Below the pieces are notes generated by a model. It was given only the letters and a program-made list of their open reading frames with translations. It was not told the origin of the DNA and ran no database searches. Position numbers and translations under genes: made by a program. A DNA stretch of 64,000 nt. It comes from Poronia punctata. Taxonomy: Eukaryota > Ascomycota > Sordariomycetes > Xylariales > Xylariaceae. The DNA lies in NCBI GenBank assembly GCA_022579005.1, contig MU401474.1, positions 1 to 64,000 on the forward strand. Direction: 5' to 3'. Shown here piece by piece: positions 36,144 to 49,103 of this stretch. Position 1 is the stretch's first letter, and each line of letters begins with the position of its first letter.

Positions 36144-39100
36144 GTGATGCCTGGCATTGACCCGATGGAGGAAGTTGCCAAATCTAACTTACCAGATGAC
36201 GGTGTACTACAACATTATCCCTCACCCGTAGCTGATAGTCAAGAGGGTAACGCGCTCTATGCCACTAACCACGCCGAGCCCGAACGTCAGGAAAGCAACG
36301 GATATCACGAAAAAGACGAGCAACGTGTGACACACGAGCATTCCACTCCTTTGCAGGTGGATGGACACGAGCACCAGCACCAGCACCAGCACCAGCATGA
36401 CTCCGATTCTACCCCATCGCATTCTACGATAATTCCCATGACCAGCGCCGAGGAGCTACGAATAGCTGCGCAGTTGAGTCAAGACCTCAGCCAAGGGATA
36501 TCATCGATACTCGAACCCAATGATCATCACACGAATAACCACGTCGATGATCCAAACCTGCATAGTACCATTGCACACCATGAGACAGACGAATCGCAGC
36601 GGAAATATGAAGCACCGCGGGAGCAAGGGCGGGAGCAATCCCACGAACAACATCAGGGGCGGACTCACGAGCAAAATCACGAACAACACCATGATCAACA
36701 TTCCCAACATGGGCAAGAAGCGGTCGAACAACTTGCGCAAGTCTTGCAGAACGGCCATCAAGATGACCAACACATGGACCATCCCATGTCAAACAGTGAG
36801 CATCCGGCCGACCCGACAAGAGAGGCGTTGAACCAGACGCATCATCAAGCTTCGCCTCCTCACACCTTTGTTTCGGAAGAGCAGCGACCCCACGACGAAC
36901 GACAGTATCTCTCAGATCAGCAACAAGGACAGCAGGAGAATCGCCATCAGAACAGTCATCATGGTGACCAAATGCACGGTATCCTTATGCATGACCAGCA
37001 GGCAACCCAGCATATGGCACAACGACCACAACCTGGACCACCGTCCGAACCCTCGCAGCACTCGCAGTCGCAAACCGCGGCGCAGCCTCAAAACCTGCAG
37101 CAACCGGGGCCTCTGCAACAACCTCAACCTTTGCAGCAGTCACATCCTACTCCGTTGCAGCCTCATGGCGCACTCGATCACCTACCCCATCAACAATATG
37201 TTGCGAGCCCTCAACAGAACACACAAGACAACATCCCACCACGAAAAAGATCCAAGGTATCGCGTGCTTGTGACGAATGCCGCCGTAAGAAGGTGAAATG
37301 TGACGCTTCGTCGGAAACCGGTGAAGAGCCGTGTTCCAACTGTCGCAGATCTTCTATCCAGTGCCTGTTTAGCCGAATCCCTCAGAAACGGGGTCCCAGT
37401 AAAGGCTATATCAAAGAACTGGCTGATCGAATACACCACATCGAAGGTAAGCTGGCTAGTGAGGGAAGCCTGGACGCTCTAACAGAGCTTCTGGGAGGTA
37501 GTAGACGGGAGTCCTCGGATCTCTTTGCGTCTTCCGGTCAACAAGAGGAGAGCAGGAAACGACCATTCTCCAGCATGTCAGGTAATGAGTTTGGTTCCCC
37601 CAATACGCCGCGGCCGAGCAACTGGGCGTCGGAGCCGCGGCCGATCCAGCCATACCAAACACCATCGAACGAGCCTAGGGGGTCGCCTTATTCTGCCAAC
37701 GGGTTGGCACCTCAGCCTATTGCTAAACCCGACGCCGATATTTCGTCTCGGGCGGCAACTTCGCTGGAGGACGTGCCCTTGGATCTCAACGGCTCTAATC
37801 CGCCCAAAGAACTCATCATTGATTCTTTCGGAGTGTATCTTAACGTGGTTCACCAGTGTTTTCCGTTGTTGGCAGGAAACAAGGGGCGGGTTGAGGCTCA
37901 ATTGGCACGATGTCCACCCCTTCTCCAGGATGCATTCATAGAAGCATTCTACGGCACAATGCAATCCTGTGTCTCGGCGCCGGGGTTGTACACAAACGGC
38001 GATATTGGCTCGGCCACGCGTATGGTGGCCGAATGGGAATCGGACCACACCTCACCTCGGAACGCTCTGACCAACCTTGTGCATTTACAAGCGCTGGTGT
38101 TGATGGCGATCGGTACAGATAACTATGGCCCACCGTCGTTGAAAGGCGAACACGGTGGTCCGTCGAAAGCGTCTATTCTCGGCCGTGCTGTCGGACTCGC
38201 GTACTCTATGCGACTCCACATAGCTAGCAGTGGGGTGAGCACTGATTCAGATCAAGATACCGACTCGGACATGAACATTGCTGTCCGGACCTGGTGGACT
38301 CTTGTCATGTTGGATAGATGGAACGCCATTTCCACTGGGAGCCCCCTTTTCATCCCCAACGACAGCGTGGTCATACTCCCCGCACTGGTGCCGGTACTCG
38401 GGGAGAATGTGTATCACCTAGCCCGTGAGTATAACTCTTCATCCACGGTCTATGTCTCCTACTGACTATTTCACTTATTATCGCAGGCCTGTCCAATATA
38501 ATAGGCCATTTCGCACCTGTCTCCCTGGCACCTCCTCAAGCCCTCATACCAGACGCCAGCGCTGCGCCGACCTTGAATTCATTTTTCAATCTATCAATAG
38601 AGCTTTTCCGTGAAGTCCTACCGTCAAATATAACGCCCACGACTCACCCGATTCTCAATCTCGCATACTGGCACAGTCGACTGTTGGCCTATCTTTTCCA
38701 GACCAATGCGAAATCGAAGGATGTAATATGGGCAACTAAGAAAACTGCGGGTCTATTGCTGAGCAATACAGCGCTTTTAAGCCCCTTAAACCATCACTTC
38801 TTCGGCCTTGCGACATTGGCGTTGTTGGAACTAGTCAAGTTGGAAGGGACGCGGGAAGAAGTAGACCCTCTGCTCAAGGATCTCCTGGAGCGTAACCTCG
38901 CCCCTTCAACGTGGGACGGTGTGATCCGGGGGCGCATTACCGACGTTCTCCGAGATGTGGCTGCCCAATCTACGGCAGATAAAAGTCTGCCGGATGCAGG
39001 GGACACGGTCGCGGCTAAGGGCCCAGATACCGATAAGCATGGACAAGACGCCGGATCAGAAAGGCTGAGGACGAGTACGACATATTCGGACCTCGGTTTT

Positions 39101-39175
39101 GACCCTCGGCCGATTCTTCATTTAGGCTATCTAAATGTGCTCGCCAAGGGTCTCCCTACGAATCGCCCACAATGA
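36144..39175 (+). CDS. col-26: Zn2Cys6 transcription factor, COL-26/BglR (RGT1-like) family
   Basis: Two exons (36144-38424 and 38487-39175) with a GTGAGT...GCAG intron give 989 residues. The DNA-binding domain CDECRRKKVKC...PCSNCRRSSIQC begins at C376 and is preceded by the basic RKRSKVSRA. It is followed by RGPSKGYIKELADRIHHIEG, the block typical of RGT1/COL-26-type glucose regulators. A fungal-specific transcription-factor middle region follows (about 560 onward, with MRLHIAS, VRTWWTLVMLDRW). The first 370 residues are Gln/His-rich and disordered, including an HQ repeat. In Neurospora, Trichoderma and Aspergillus relatives control glucose sensing, starch and cellulase genes. Assignment to this clade is from the DNA-binding region and the SKGYIKEL motif, and remains an inference. 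Confidence 0.85.
36369..36399 (+). repeat. CACCAG hexamer repeat encoding a His-Gln run
   Basis: Four to five CACCAG units lie inside the coding sequence of the Zn2Cys6 gene and encode HQHQHQHQH. As a pure hexamer it can vary in length without changing frame. Confidence 0.85.
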
Positions 39176-39860
39176 TCGATCAGCCTTGGCTGCTCTGACA
39201 TCAGCTCACATCAGCTCTCAACAGGAGCGGTGTGCTCGAAATATCGGCTGGCATTGGATACGTACTTTGGGTAGTATCCGGTCCCGCCAGCCTGCCTAAG
39301 ACACGGTCCTACGCCGTCTCTGTACATGTATTGACTTTTGAGAAAAACGACTGCTGGCTGACATCAGGGCAGGCTACCCTTTTTGTCATGTTGTCGGATC
39401 CGATCTTCAAAAAACAAGGTCGCAACCGGTTTCAACTGGGCTTTACCCGTAATTACGCCGTCGGGATATTCATATATGGACCCCATCCATCGTCTCATAT
39501 ACTATATTTGATATGTCGATGAGGGTTCCAAAACGATTTTCTCAAGTTTTCTCTTCAGTCTGTATCTTTATATGTATATCTTGTCTAATACATATGTTGT
39601 GGATCAGGAATAGGGATGTGTCAGATTATTATTCCTTACGGCGGAAACAAGAGGAAAAAGGATATACGAAACATGAGATGAAATGTATAGCTAATGATGA
39701 AATCAATCCTACCACACCACTCATAAATGTTTTGGTACATGTTGTAGTCCTACCTTGTAAAATATTTGGGCAAATGATGAATGAAAGTCATGATTTGTTG
39801 CATAAGTATCTGAGCAAACGATGAAATGAAAGTCCTAGATGGAAGTCTGGAAAGGACGGA

Positions 39861-39930
39861 TCTCATCTCATCTCATCTCACATCCTTTCTTTTCCTTTCC
39901 TTTCCTTTCCTTTCCTTTCCTTTCCTTTCC
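39861..39930. repeat. TCTCA and TTTCC microsatellites
   Basis: Four TCTCA units at about 39861-39880 are followed by eight or so TTTCC units to 39930. The tract is strongly pyrimidine-biased on the plus strand. Confidence 0.9.
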
Positions 39931-40701
39931 AGAAACATACACCCATGGCTAGGTACTTAACGTTTCATTTAATAGGCCATCTATCTAGAATAGAATTAGA
40001 AAGAAATGATATCATTACAGCCTACTTGTCCGTCGTACAAACTTCCCTCGCGTCTAATGTGGTGAGTTCTAGCGATAGGTAGGTTAGGTTAGGTAGTAAC
40101 TCGTCCTAGTGATGAAGTTGCGAGTACTTATTTACAGCCTTGCTTTACTTTACTTGTCTTGATTGTCTGTCTGTCCGTCGTATAATACACAAACTTCGAT
40201 TCTAGCGATGATGTCCGGGAAGAAGGAATTTTGGTTGAAGAAGTCGTCGTCATCGGTACACACACACAGAGAGAGAGAGTTAGATTCTTTGGTTAGATAG
40301 GTCAGATGATTTTGTTTTTAAATACCTATTTATTTGTCACATTACATTACATTACATATACATATACGCCTCGCCTCGCCTCGCCTCGTCCCCCTTGGCC
40401 TTAGGCACCTACAAGACCTAGCAGCGTATGTACGTACATATGTTCATTTTCTCGCCTAGGTTTTTGAGTTTACTTGTAAAGTTTGATTCTGCCAGGTCGG
40501 GAGGTCATGGTTATGGTTCGTGGTAGTGGTGAGAGAGGAAGGGATCCGGATCGATATTAAACAGAAATATATACATAGATCTAAAGCTCTTGATAATATT
40601 TATAGGTACGGTCTGTTCTATAGGGATGTTTTGTTTGTTATATCGCACTTGACGCTACTTATTTTTGATGGATAGATATATACATTCTCTTCTTTATAGT
40701 A

Positions 40702-40793
40702 TTTCTTTTTCTTTTCTTTTTCTTTCCTTTTTCTTTCCTTTTTCTTTCCTTTTTCTTTCCTTTTTCTTTCCTTTTTCTTTCCTTTTTCTTTTT
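40702..40793. repeat. CTTTCCTTTTT tandem repeat
   Basis: A polypyrimidine tract of about 90 bases built from an 11-base CTTTCCTTTTT unit repeated at least six times, with a diverged start. Confidence 0.85.
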
Positions 40794-41116
40794 ATAAAGG
40801 TACGTAAGCAGTAATAGTATTTCTTAGGCCTTTTATATCTTATATATAAATAAAGTAAATATATACATAAACTAGACTATGTTGTTTATCTATCTATTAT
40901 TTATGATTTCTTATAAAAAGTTAGTTTTCTTAGCCTATACTCTCTTTTCTTTTTAGGAAAAAAAAAGATGTCCCCCGGTTGGAGTTTTAATTTGGTAGAT
41001 AGAGCTTTATAGGTCATTCATTCATTCATTATCATCTGTCAGTATCTATCTATCTATTCTGATTTAGCTAGCTAGCTTGCTAGCTGGCTGGCGTTCTTCA
41101 TTCACTCACTCACTCA

Positions 41117-41213
41117 TTCTTCTTCTTCTTCTTCTTCTTCTTCTTCTTCTTCTTCTTCTTCTTCTTCTTCTTCTTCTTCTTCTTCTTCTTCTTCTTCTTC
41201 TTCTTCTTCTTCT
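41117..41213. repeat. (TTC)n trinucleotide repeat, about 32 units
   Basis: An uninterrupted TTC/GAA run of nearly 100 bases, preceded by (CACT)n. GAA/TTC tracts of this length can form triplex structures, as is known for such repeats. Confidence 0.95.
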
Positions 41214-41494
41214 CTTCTTTCAAGATAGTAGGTAACCTCAGCTACATCCCTCCTTTCCCTTATATTCCTATTCCTATTTCCCTTCCCCATCCGTCAGGCA
41301 GTAGACTACCTCCTACCCTTAACCATTCCCACCCAATCACAAAAGCCCCAATACCCAAAAAGGGAAAGTTCAGGAACTGGGCCCCCTTCCTTTCCTTTAC
41401 CCTGCCTTTCCCATTATTCCTTATACAAAAATTCCATTCCAAGTATATACCTAGGTATTGCAAATCAAACATATACATATTAGTAAGTAAGTCT

Positions 41495-41495
<1 letters not shown>

Positions 41496-41531
<36 letters not shown>
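41496..41531. repeat. Poly-A tract, 36 bases
   Basis: A pure A run on the plus strand. It may be the tail of a retroposed transcript or a simple repeat; no retrotransposon coding sequence was seen next to it. Confidence 0.9.
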
Positions 41532-41534
<3 letters not shown>

Positions 41535-44500
41535 CAAGAGCTAGAACTTTTATTTTTCCCATTAATTTACACGTAAAGATACAAGGGCCGGCCCGCTTTC
41601 GCTTATACCTAGGTACATGTAGGAATCCTTTTTATTTCAGGGATTATATATGTATGTATGTAGATGTAGCCTGTAGGTAATGTAGGTAGGGACTTTACCT
41701 GTCACGCGCGTGACTAGAAATTTTTTTTTTAATGAAACTAGAGGAAGGGGAGGGGGAGGATACATAACTAATTTATCATGTAACCTTTTGATTTTTTGTC
41801 TGTACTTGTAATTTACAAAGTAAACAAAACTTGTATTAAATGACAAAAGTGCAGGTATAGCGCAAATATGCAAGCAACAATGTGTAAGTAAGCACCACCA
41901 CCTCTTGTCTTGTCGACATTACTAGTGGCTTATTTATATCAAGATAGAATAGGTAAATTCGAGATAATCAAGTTAAGCATAACTAAGTACAAGAGGCGCC
42001 GGAAAGAGAAAATATCGTGTTAGGCGATCTGAGAATATCGATCTACGTATAATAATGGACATCAAGCTTTATTCTTCTTCCTTTTTCTTTTGCGTGTCTT
42101 ACATAATAAACAAGATCTCAAGGTTGTTTTTTTAAGGTTATGTAATTATATATGTCTTACATAAAACTCTATCAGTATTAGTATTAGTTTGGTTTTGCGC
42201 GTGGCACGTTGCGATCATGCAAGCAAGCAACAGAACCCCCACGTTTTTTTTTTCTTTTTTCTTTTTGCTTCTTTCAGCCCTAGTTTGCCCATAGAAGAAG
42301 AAAGAGAAGGAATAAAATTTCCCGATTCTTTTAAACCAACCAATGAAACATAACAAACAAGGGTAGGGTTACTCCAATCTTTGTACATAGTAAAGGAAAA
42401 AAAAAAGGGTTGTTACTTACTATATGTAGGTAGGCGAACGGGCCGATCAGACCGTGATAGGAAGTTTATAAGTGTATGTTACGGGGAAAGAAAAAAAATG
42501 TTACCCAAGTCCACAACTTACAATCTCTTACTTTTACCAAGGAGCCAAGTCCATCATTCTTATCTTCCGATGCTGTTGCTCTTTGTCAATTCGTAGAAAA
42601 AAAGGTGGACGTCTGTAAGCAATCTAAAAGGGTGTGAAAGGCCAAGCCGCCGACGGAGTGGCTCGAGCCTTGTGTTTCCCTTTCTTCCGTCTTGGGAGTA
42701 TTCCTGATACTTAAATACTTTTTTTACCCCCTGCCATTCATTCTTTTGTCGCTTGTTGGCGTGCTTGCTCGCTCGCTGATCCGGCGAGATACCGACCTAG
42801 GTTTGCCTAAACGAACGAAGGAGAAAAGGGCGGCTATTTCAATTTCAGCTTATCCATCGTCCAATTTTTACCTCGCCTTAGTCTTGGTCTTGGGTTTAGT
42901 CTTGGCTCTTTTTATATGCTGCGAATTGAAAACGTGTTGCGATATTCGGAGTACGGTGGTGCGGAGAAAGTGGCAGAAAAAGGGTTTTCCCCCTTCCCTT
43001 TTACCATACCGTGCTTGTGCTGATGCTGATGCTGATGCTGGATCGGAGAACGGGGCGCATGTACGTCTGACCACCTGACTGTTTTGCTTTTCCTTCCCAT
43101 AGACCGAACACGTTGAATTGAATGAAACCGTAACTCCGACCGACCGGCCGGCAAGTCTGGTCTGGCCTGGTCTGGTCTAGGGCTCACGCCACGCATGAGA
43201 ATGGGGACGCCAGCTCTGGTGGGAGAACGATGTAGTTGATGCAGGCGGCGTTTCGCCTTCCCTTTCTAGACTCTAGGTGAAAATGGTCAAGAAGGTGAGG
43301 AGGAAAAGGAAAGACGAGAAAGGAAAAACTGCAAAGAGAAGATCAAACAGGAAATGAACAACTGCCACAAATTCTCTTGACTGTTTTCCCTTGTTAATTT
43401 AACTTCAACATAGCAAGAGATATACGCCGAGAAGCGAGGAGGTGGAAAAGGAAAAAAAGAAAGGAAATCAATACTTGGCCCGGGGCAGGTTAACTAAGCT
43501 CCGCACGGAACCGGAGACGTATGAATGATGAAAAGCGACCGAGTCGTCGTCCAGGCGATCAGACGTAAAGATCACCTCGGCATAAATCTTGACTGGACGG
43601 TCCGGGGCTTCCCGCACTTTTGGACGACACCGGTAGAATACGGACGGACCCGGGAAACGGATTCATACCTTCGCGCTCTGTCTGGAGAATTGAAGTCGTC
43701 ATCTTTCCGTCATAATCCGGATGCACACGAAGAGCGCCCGGGGCGCCAAGAGGTGCGTTCGTCCTCGGAATACTCCGGGCCAAAGACGTATTATACTGGA
43801 GGTTGGGGAAATGAAGACGTTTTGGCGCCATACACGTACACGGTATGGGGATTCTCGTCGTTCACATCCTCGTACGTAAGCACGGGGCCACGGGCATAAT
43901 CCATCCTGAACCATCACATGTTTTCCAATACCGACGTGGAAAATATGTAACACGATAAATGGGTGAATACGTACTGTGTACTGTGTATCTGTCAAGCGCA
44001 TCCCTGAGATGATAGATCAACTGGTGTGGGGATTCCGACAGTAGGTAATACCCTTTAGTCCTCTAGTCATGGTGACGCACCTTTGCGGGGGCATCCGCGC
44101 GCCGACAAGCACACTACCTGCAATAAATAAGTAGATGGGTAATTACGTGTTGTATAACCAGTAAAATGAAAATTCATCAGGTCATTCGGAGCATGGTCGT
44201 CGGCGGTCATTCATCCACTCGGCCAGAGAAAGATCGGATGTCGTTGCTGTTTGCCGAAATGTCAAACTGCACATTCCAGACACCTGGGCTGGGAAATTTC
44301 GTATGCCAATCTGCACCGACCGGTCGGTTTGCTCCTGTCCATCATAATATCGACCCCTTTTACCTTTTCCGTTCTCCGGAGGTAGATGGGGCCGCGGAGA
44401 ACAAACGTGAGAAGCCAGCCACACAGTACGATAGAACGCCCCGGCCATCGCAGGAGATTACCCAGTAAATCTCCGTGAAGGGATAGATCGTGATCGCCTC

Positions 44501-47488
44501 TGGATAGATGAGAATGGTGACGATTCCGAACCGGCGCCGAGATGGTCCGGCTTGTTAGGCACAGCAATCATAGTATCATACTACTAGGCGGGCAAGTAAG
44601 TGGCACGCTAGGTACTCGGTTAGCTAGTGTACCTAGGTAAGGTATGTATGATATGCATGCAGCATAAAACCCCTTCTCCACCTTCAAGGTGCCCTTTACA
44701 TAACTCTCTTCCTACCTGCATAAGACGGACGGTGTGTATATGAGGTAGGTAGGTAGGTAGTATCTCCTTTGCCCACAGAAGCACGCGCTTCTGGAAAATA
44801 TCGTGTGCATGAACCGGTATAACGGTAGCCAAGCCTCATCTAAATTTTTCGCATCGACAAACAAATTGTTATTCAGCCGCCTTGGCATCGCTGTGGATGG
44901 TCAGCGGGTTAAGGACGGAATTTTTCCTTTACGTGTTTGGTGTGGGAATAAACCCCGTATAATGAATAATACAGGTTGGCCATGGCAATCTCAACATGTC
45001 GTCTGCATCGGCCGAGAAGTGCGCCCAGAAAAAGCTGACGAGTCCGCCTAGCGCGACTAGCTCGAAGGATAGAAAGCTGCGGGGTGTCCGCTTTGAAACT
45101 AGGAGGTCGGCGGGGATGGGAAAGGGTGGAAAGTTTTTGGATGGTTTACCGTTTACCGCAATTGGAATGCCTTTGCTCTTGGCCTCGTCTTATTAATCAC
45201 TGCGGGAGAGCTGTTAACATCGACTTTTGGTATCCTCGTAATTCCAAGCTCCAATTCCCAACAGCGACATGTAGATGCTCTTTGCTAGGATAGCCCGACC
45301 ATCTACAAGTAGGTAGGTACGAGTAGGTTACATAATGAAGGAGCATCTTGTCCTGGGTTTTAGGGCTAGGAATAGATCTTTGGTAATCACGTACTATAAC
45401 CTTACATAAGCCAACTACGATAAGCAGTACATACCTCTTACCTTAGGTAAGCGAGTCAGGACCTTCAAGGGTATCGAGTCGAGTTTCAAAATCTGTTTAG
45501 CCGAGTCTCCTCCTGCAATCCCGCGGCACCAGCCCTCTGAATTTATGTACGAGTACGTCCTACATTCGCACAATTTCCACCGCACTGCAAAGGCGAAAAA
45601 TATTCCTTTTAATTTCCAAGCAAACAAAAAGAAGAGAAGACCAATCGGCCGAATCAATTACTGTAGCGAGACAGACAGACAGCCTTGTTTCCCATTCCAA
45701 CGTTTTAAGCTGGGTAACGTATTTCTTCGTAACGCCACAACCATTTCCATAAGCAAAGCTGAGAACACCATAACAAACTTCCAAATAAATACGTGCCCAT
45801 TTCCGCTTTTGCTTTGGCCGATATCTGCATTATTACTGAATTGTAATTTTTTACCTTGCTGTAGTAATCAAAGGGGTTTTGTCTAATCTGAGTAACGTGT
45901 ACACGTATAATGTCACTCCTTTCTTCCTAACCTGGTATGTACAATTGGCCCTTTTATCTTGAACTCCGGTCGGGTTTCTCGCTATCGCGTAAGTCCGAAA
46001 AATGCCGAAATAGAATAGGGGGGGGGAACGTGCCGTTAACGGGGCTCTTGGCTTTTTGAAACAAACACACACAAACACAAACAAGAAGCTTCGAGTCGCA
46101 GATCCACCGAGGTGTAAGGAACATCCCCGGCAATTTATGTATGTAAAAAACAAGTCCGCCGAACCCGAAAGTTGGGAATTATGGAAAAACCCCCAAACAA
46201 AACGTGCGTAACACTTTAGATATACCCGGTGTCGGCGGAATCCCCTTTGTAGTTTAGCATGAAGGAAAGAAAAGAAGAATTTTACCTACTCGTAAAACCT
46301 AATAGGCGGTCGAATAGTAGGCTGAAGACGGTGCTGAAGACGTGACTAGATTTTGTAAACTAGTGAAACCCGGGTAACTAACCTAGGTAGGTAGATGTAC
46401 TACTACCTGCCCTTAATACCTGTATCCCTACAGTTTTCTCTGTACGTCATCATTGGTGTTAGGGGAGGATCTTGTTCACAGGCGTCCTAGCTTTGTATGC
46501 TCTTATATAAGTGGCCGAGAAATCATGACGACAATTCCCGATGACATCCCTGTCAAGCTAAAAAAGCCGTTGCAACCGCGATGTCTGCTGATTCGCGATT
46601 GATCGGCCAGATACCGGTAACAGTAAGACGCATGTTTTCTTCGCCTGGTACGGCGCAATGTTACTGTAACTGTTATTGTTCATTAGTGTTGAGCTCAGCT
46701 AGCCCCTGGCGAAGTAGCAAAACACAATGTATTTTTTGCCTTTGGCACAAAACAAAAATGTGCATCATCTTGGTAAACACCCTAACAGAGTGCGCCCAGT
46801 AGCCAAGACAACTCTAGGTAAATCCCACCAAAGGTAGCCAAAAAACCAGTTTTATTCGCCGCCAGTGTAGTGTTCTATAGCAATGTCCATGCCCCCAAAC
46901 CGTCTACTTCTAGAGAGTACCTATGTGCGAATATCCTGAACCCGTCCAAGACACTTCGCAACAGCCAAATATAAGTATACATAATCACATGTATACCCAG
47001 CGATGGAAGTTAATCGAAGGCAATGGCGGAGAATGAGAAACCCAAAAAAAAAGTCCATAAAACATATCCCCGTATTAACACCCTATGACCCAACGCGCTT
47101 GATCCTCAAGCTACCCAACCCAGCCAGCGCCAGCGTAACCAGTGGCAAGGGGGAAAAAAAGACATCAACCACCACACTGTCGATAACTAATCGAATCGGT
47201 CGCAACCTATAACCAGTTTCCGTTCCCTTTTCGTTTTCTGTCGCCTTTCACGCCCGTATGTAGAATAATAGTAACCGTGAATTAGAAGAGAATCATGACT
47301 AAAAAGGTCATGCCAAACAGCAATGGGTATAGCATAAAAGTCAAGAAGCAAGAGACTGCGCGGAGCTCCTCATAATCATCGTTCGTATAGGAAAGCCCGT
47401 GTTTCCAACCATGTCCGTGGGGTAGAACACATATCGTCGTGAAGCCGTGAAGCAAACGCGGTGCGAGTAAACTAGCCGAGCTAAACTT

Positions 47489-49103
47489 TTAATCCCACAT
47501 GGCGGTAGCGATGGGATCGGGAGAATGTGAGATTCCGTCAGCAAAGTTGGTCATGCCGAGGTAATAGCTGTCTTCATGAGATGGGCTAAGAGACAGAAGT
47601 CTTGTCGAGGTCGTGGCCGCCATATTCTTGAACTGGTCGAAGTCCAGATTCATCATCATCCTGTCACTTGTCGTCATGTCCTCGGCCATATTGGAAAAGG
47701 TGCTCGTCGGGTCGAAAGTGGGTAGCGAATAATCCAATGCGCCCACAAAGTCCTCCGTCTCAGACACATTGCCCGAAGTCGAAGCAAGTGTGGGCTCGGC
47801 CGAATTCACGCCAAATCCATAAGATTGGCTCGGGTCGAAACTCGACGGAGTCATGCTGTCACTGGATGCGAGGCCCTCGTATTGAGCCCAGTCGACTGCG
47901 GAGTCCAAACCTGCGCTGAATAGGGCATCGGAATCAGGCAGCCCGTTTCCACTGGCAAATAAGGCCGGGTAAGCTTCACGATGGATACGTGATATATCTA
48001 GAGACGGTAGCTGGCTATTGAGCTGCTGGAACGTCGAGGTGCTAGCCATTAAGGGGGAAGCTTGCTCGGAGCCGAAGTGATCAGTCATGTCGGGTGCGGA
48101 CGCCGTCGAAGTCGCCCGCTCGCGGTTGGACAGGCCGGTGCCTGTGCCTGTGCCTGTGCCTGTTCTGCGTATCGTGGAGCCCTTAGCGTGACCCGTAGAG
48201 TGCATGAGATCCGAGCTTAGTAGGGGCTCGGTCTTGGAGGTATTAGCACGACTCCGGCGAGCGCTACTGATGCTATTCGAGATCTTGCGTTTCGTGACCA
48301 ACGTCGGCCGCTTTGCGTCTAACTTGGACTGAGGGACGGGGTCGAGGGAAGGTTCTCTCTTGAGGCAGCATGTGCAGATCAATCCATGATTGCAGCAGCA
48401 AGTTTCTGCAACGTGCAAGAACGCGGCCGCGGTCAGTGATATCCAAGAGGTGCCAGACAGGAAAGCTTACCCGTATGGCCCTTTGCCGGTGGTTGCAGAT
48501 GCACACATTTAGTAATCTTCACACCGCAATCGCATTTGACGTGGGCAGACCGAGATTTGCGTTGGGCACGGCACTCGGTACATTGCGACACAGGTCGACC
48601 TTTCTTATTAATGTGCTGAAGCGGTCGGTCTACGATTGGGTGCGCGTCAGTCCATTGCCATCCATGCGAAAATGTCATTATCCAACTCTGAATAGAAGAA
48701 AACAAATACAGTGTGGGCGGCGTAGATGAGCTTGTAAAAAACAATGTCCGTGGGCATTTGCGAAATGTACGTCGTGAAGTGCTGCCGGGGCGCTGCCCTG
48801 GGCCGACTAAACATTGTGGTTGAGGAACGGAGGGGCAGACAGCACCAAAATGGTGTAAGTCATACCGAACTCGATATTCACACAGTTCAGGGACCAACAC
48901 AGGTCGGGGTCGGCTAAAGGACCATTCCCCGGTTCCTTGATTCCAAAAACAAACTTGGGAATATAAAAGAGTGCTGCAAGCTCGGAAGGAGAAGAGTAAA
49001 CAGAAGACAAAAAGCGGCTCAACTCACCTGAGTGGTGGCAATTGCTAACCCTGTGCCCCCGAACACAAGCATCACAGGCAAATTTCTCGCCGTCGATAAT
49101 CAT
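47489..49103 (-). CDS. Copper-fist transcription factor (Ace1/Amt1/Mac1/Cuf1 family)
   Basis: Three exons on the minus strand (49028-49103, 48471-48629, 47489-48405) give 383 residues. Introns have GTGAGT and GTAAGC donors. Copper-fist proteins sense copper and regulate copper uptake or detoxification genes. The N terminus is canonical: MIIDGEKFACDACVRGHRV with zinc ligands C11, C14, C23 and H25, then KKGRP, the minor-groove motif, and CTECRAQRKSRSAHVKCDCG. A second cysteine group, TCCCNHGLICTCCLK, follows at about 79-93 and could bind copper. The rest is Ser/Thr-rich and disordered, with a GTGTGTG repeat and acidic patches suitable for activation. The first intron is long (398 bases). Activator versus repressor cannot be decided. 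Confidence 0.92.
48131..48162 (-). repeat. GTGCCT hexamer repeat inside the copper-fist gene
   Basis: Four to five hexamer units encode a Gly-Thr run (TGTGTGTG) in the disordered region. Length variation would keep the frame. Confidence 0.85.

Larger units (their letters stand above)
39176..47488. other. 8-kb gene desert, rich in simple repeats
   Basis: No ORF with a recognisable domain. It is AT-rich with many simple repeats (listed separately). A 124-codon plus-strand ORF at 43525-43899 is the longest clean one after 42 kb but shows no domain. The region lies between the 3' ends of a plus-strand and a minus-strand transcription-factor gene. Confidence 0.55.

Noticed and set aside
43525..43899. 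124-codon plus-strand ORF in the desert
   Set aside because: No domain, no plausible neighbours or splice partners, and an opposite-strand ORF of similar size overlaps it.
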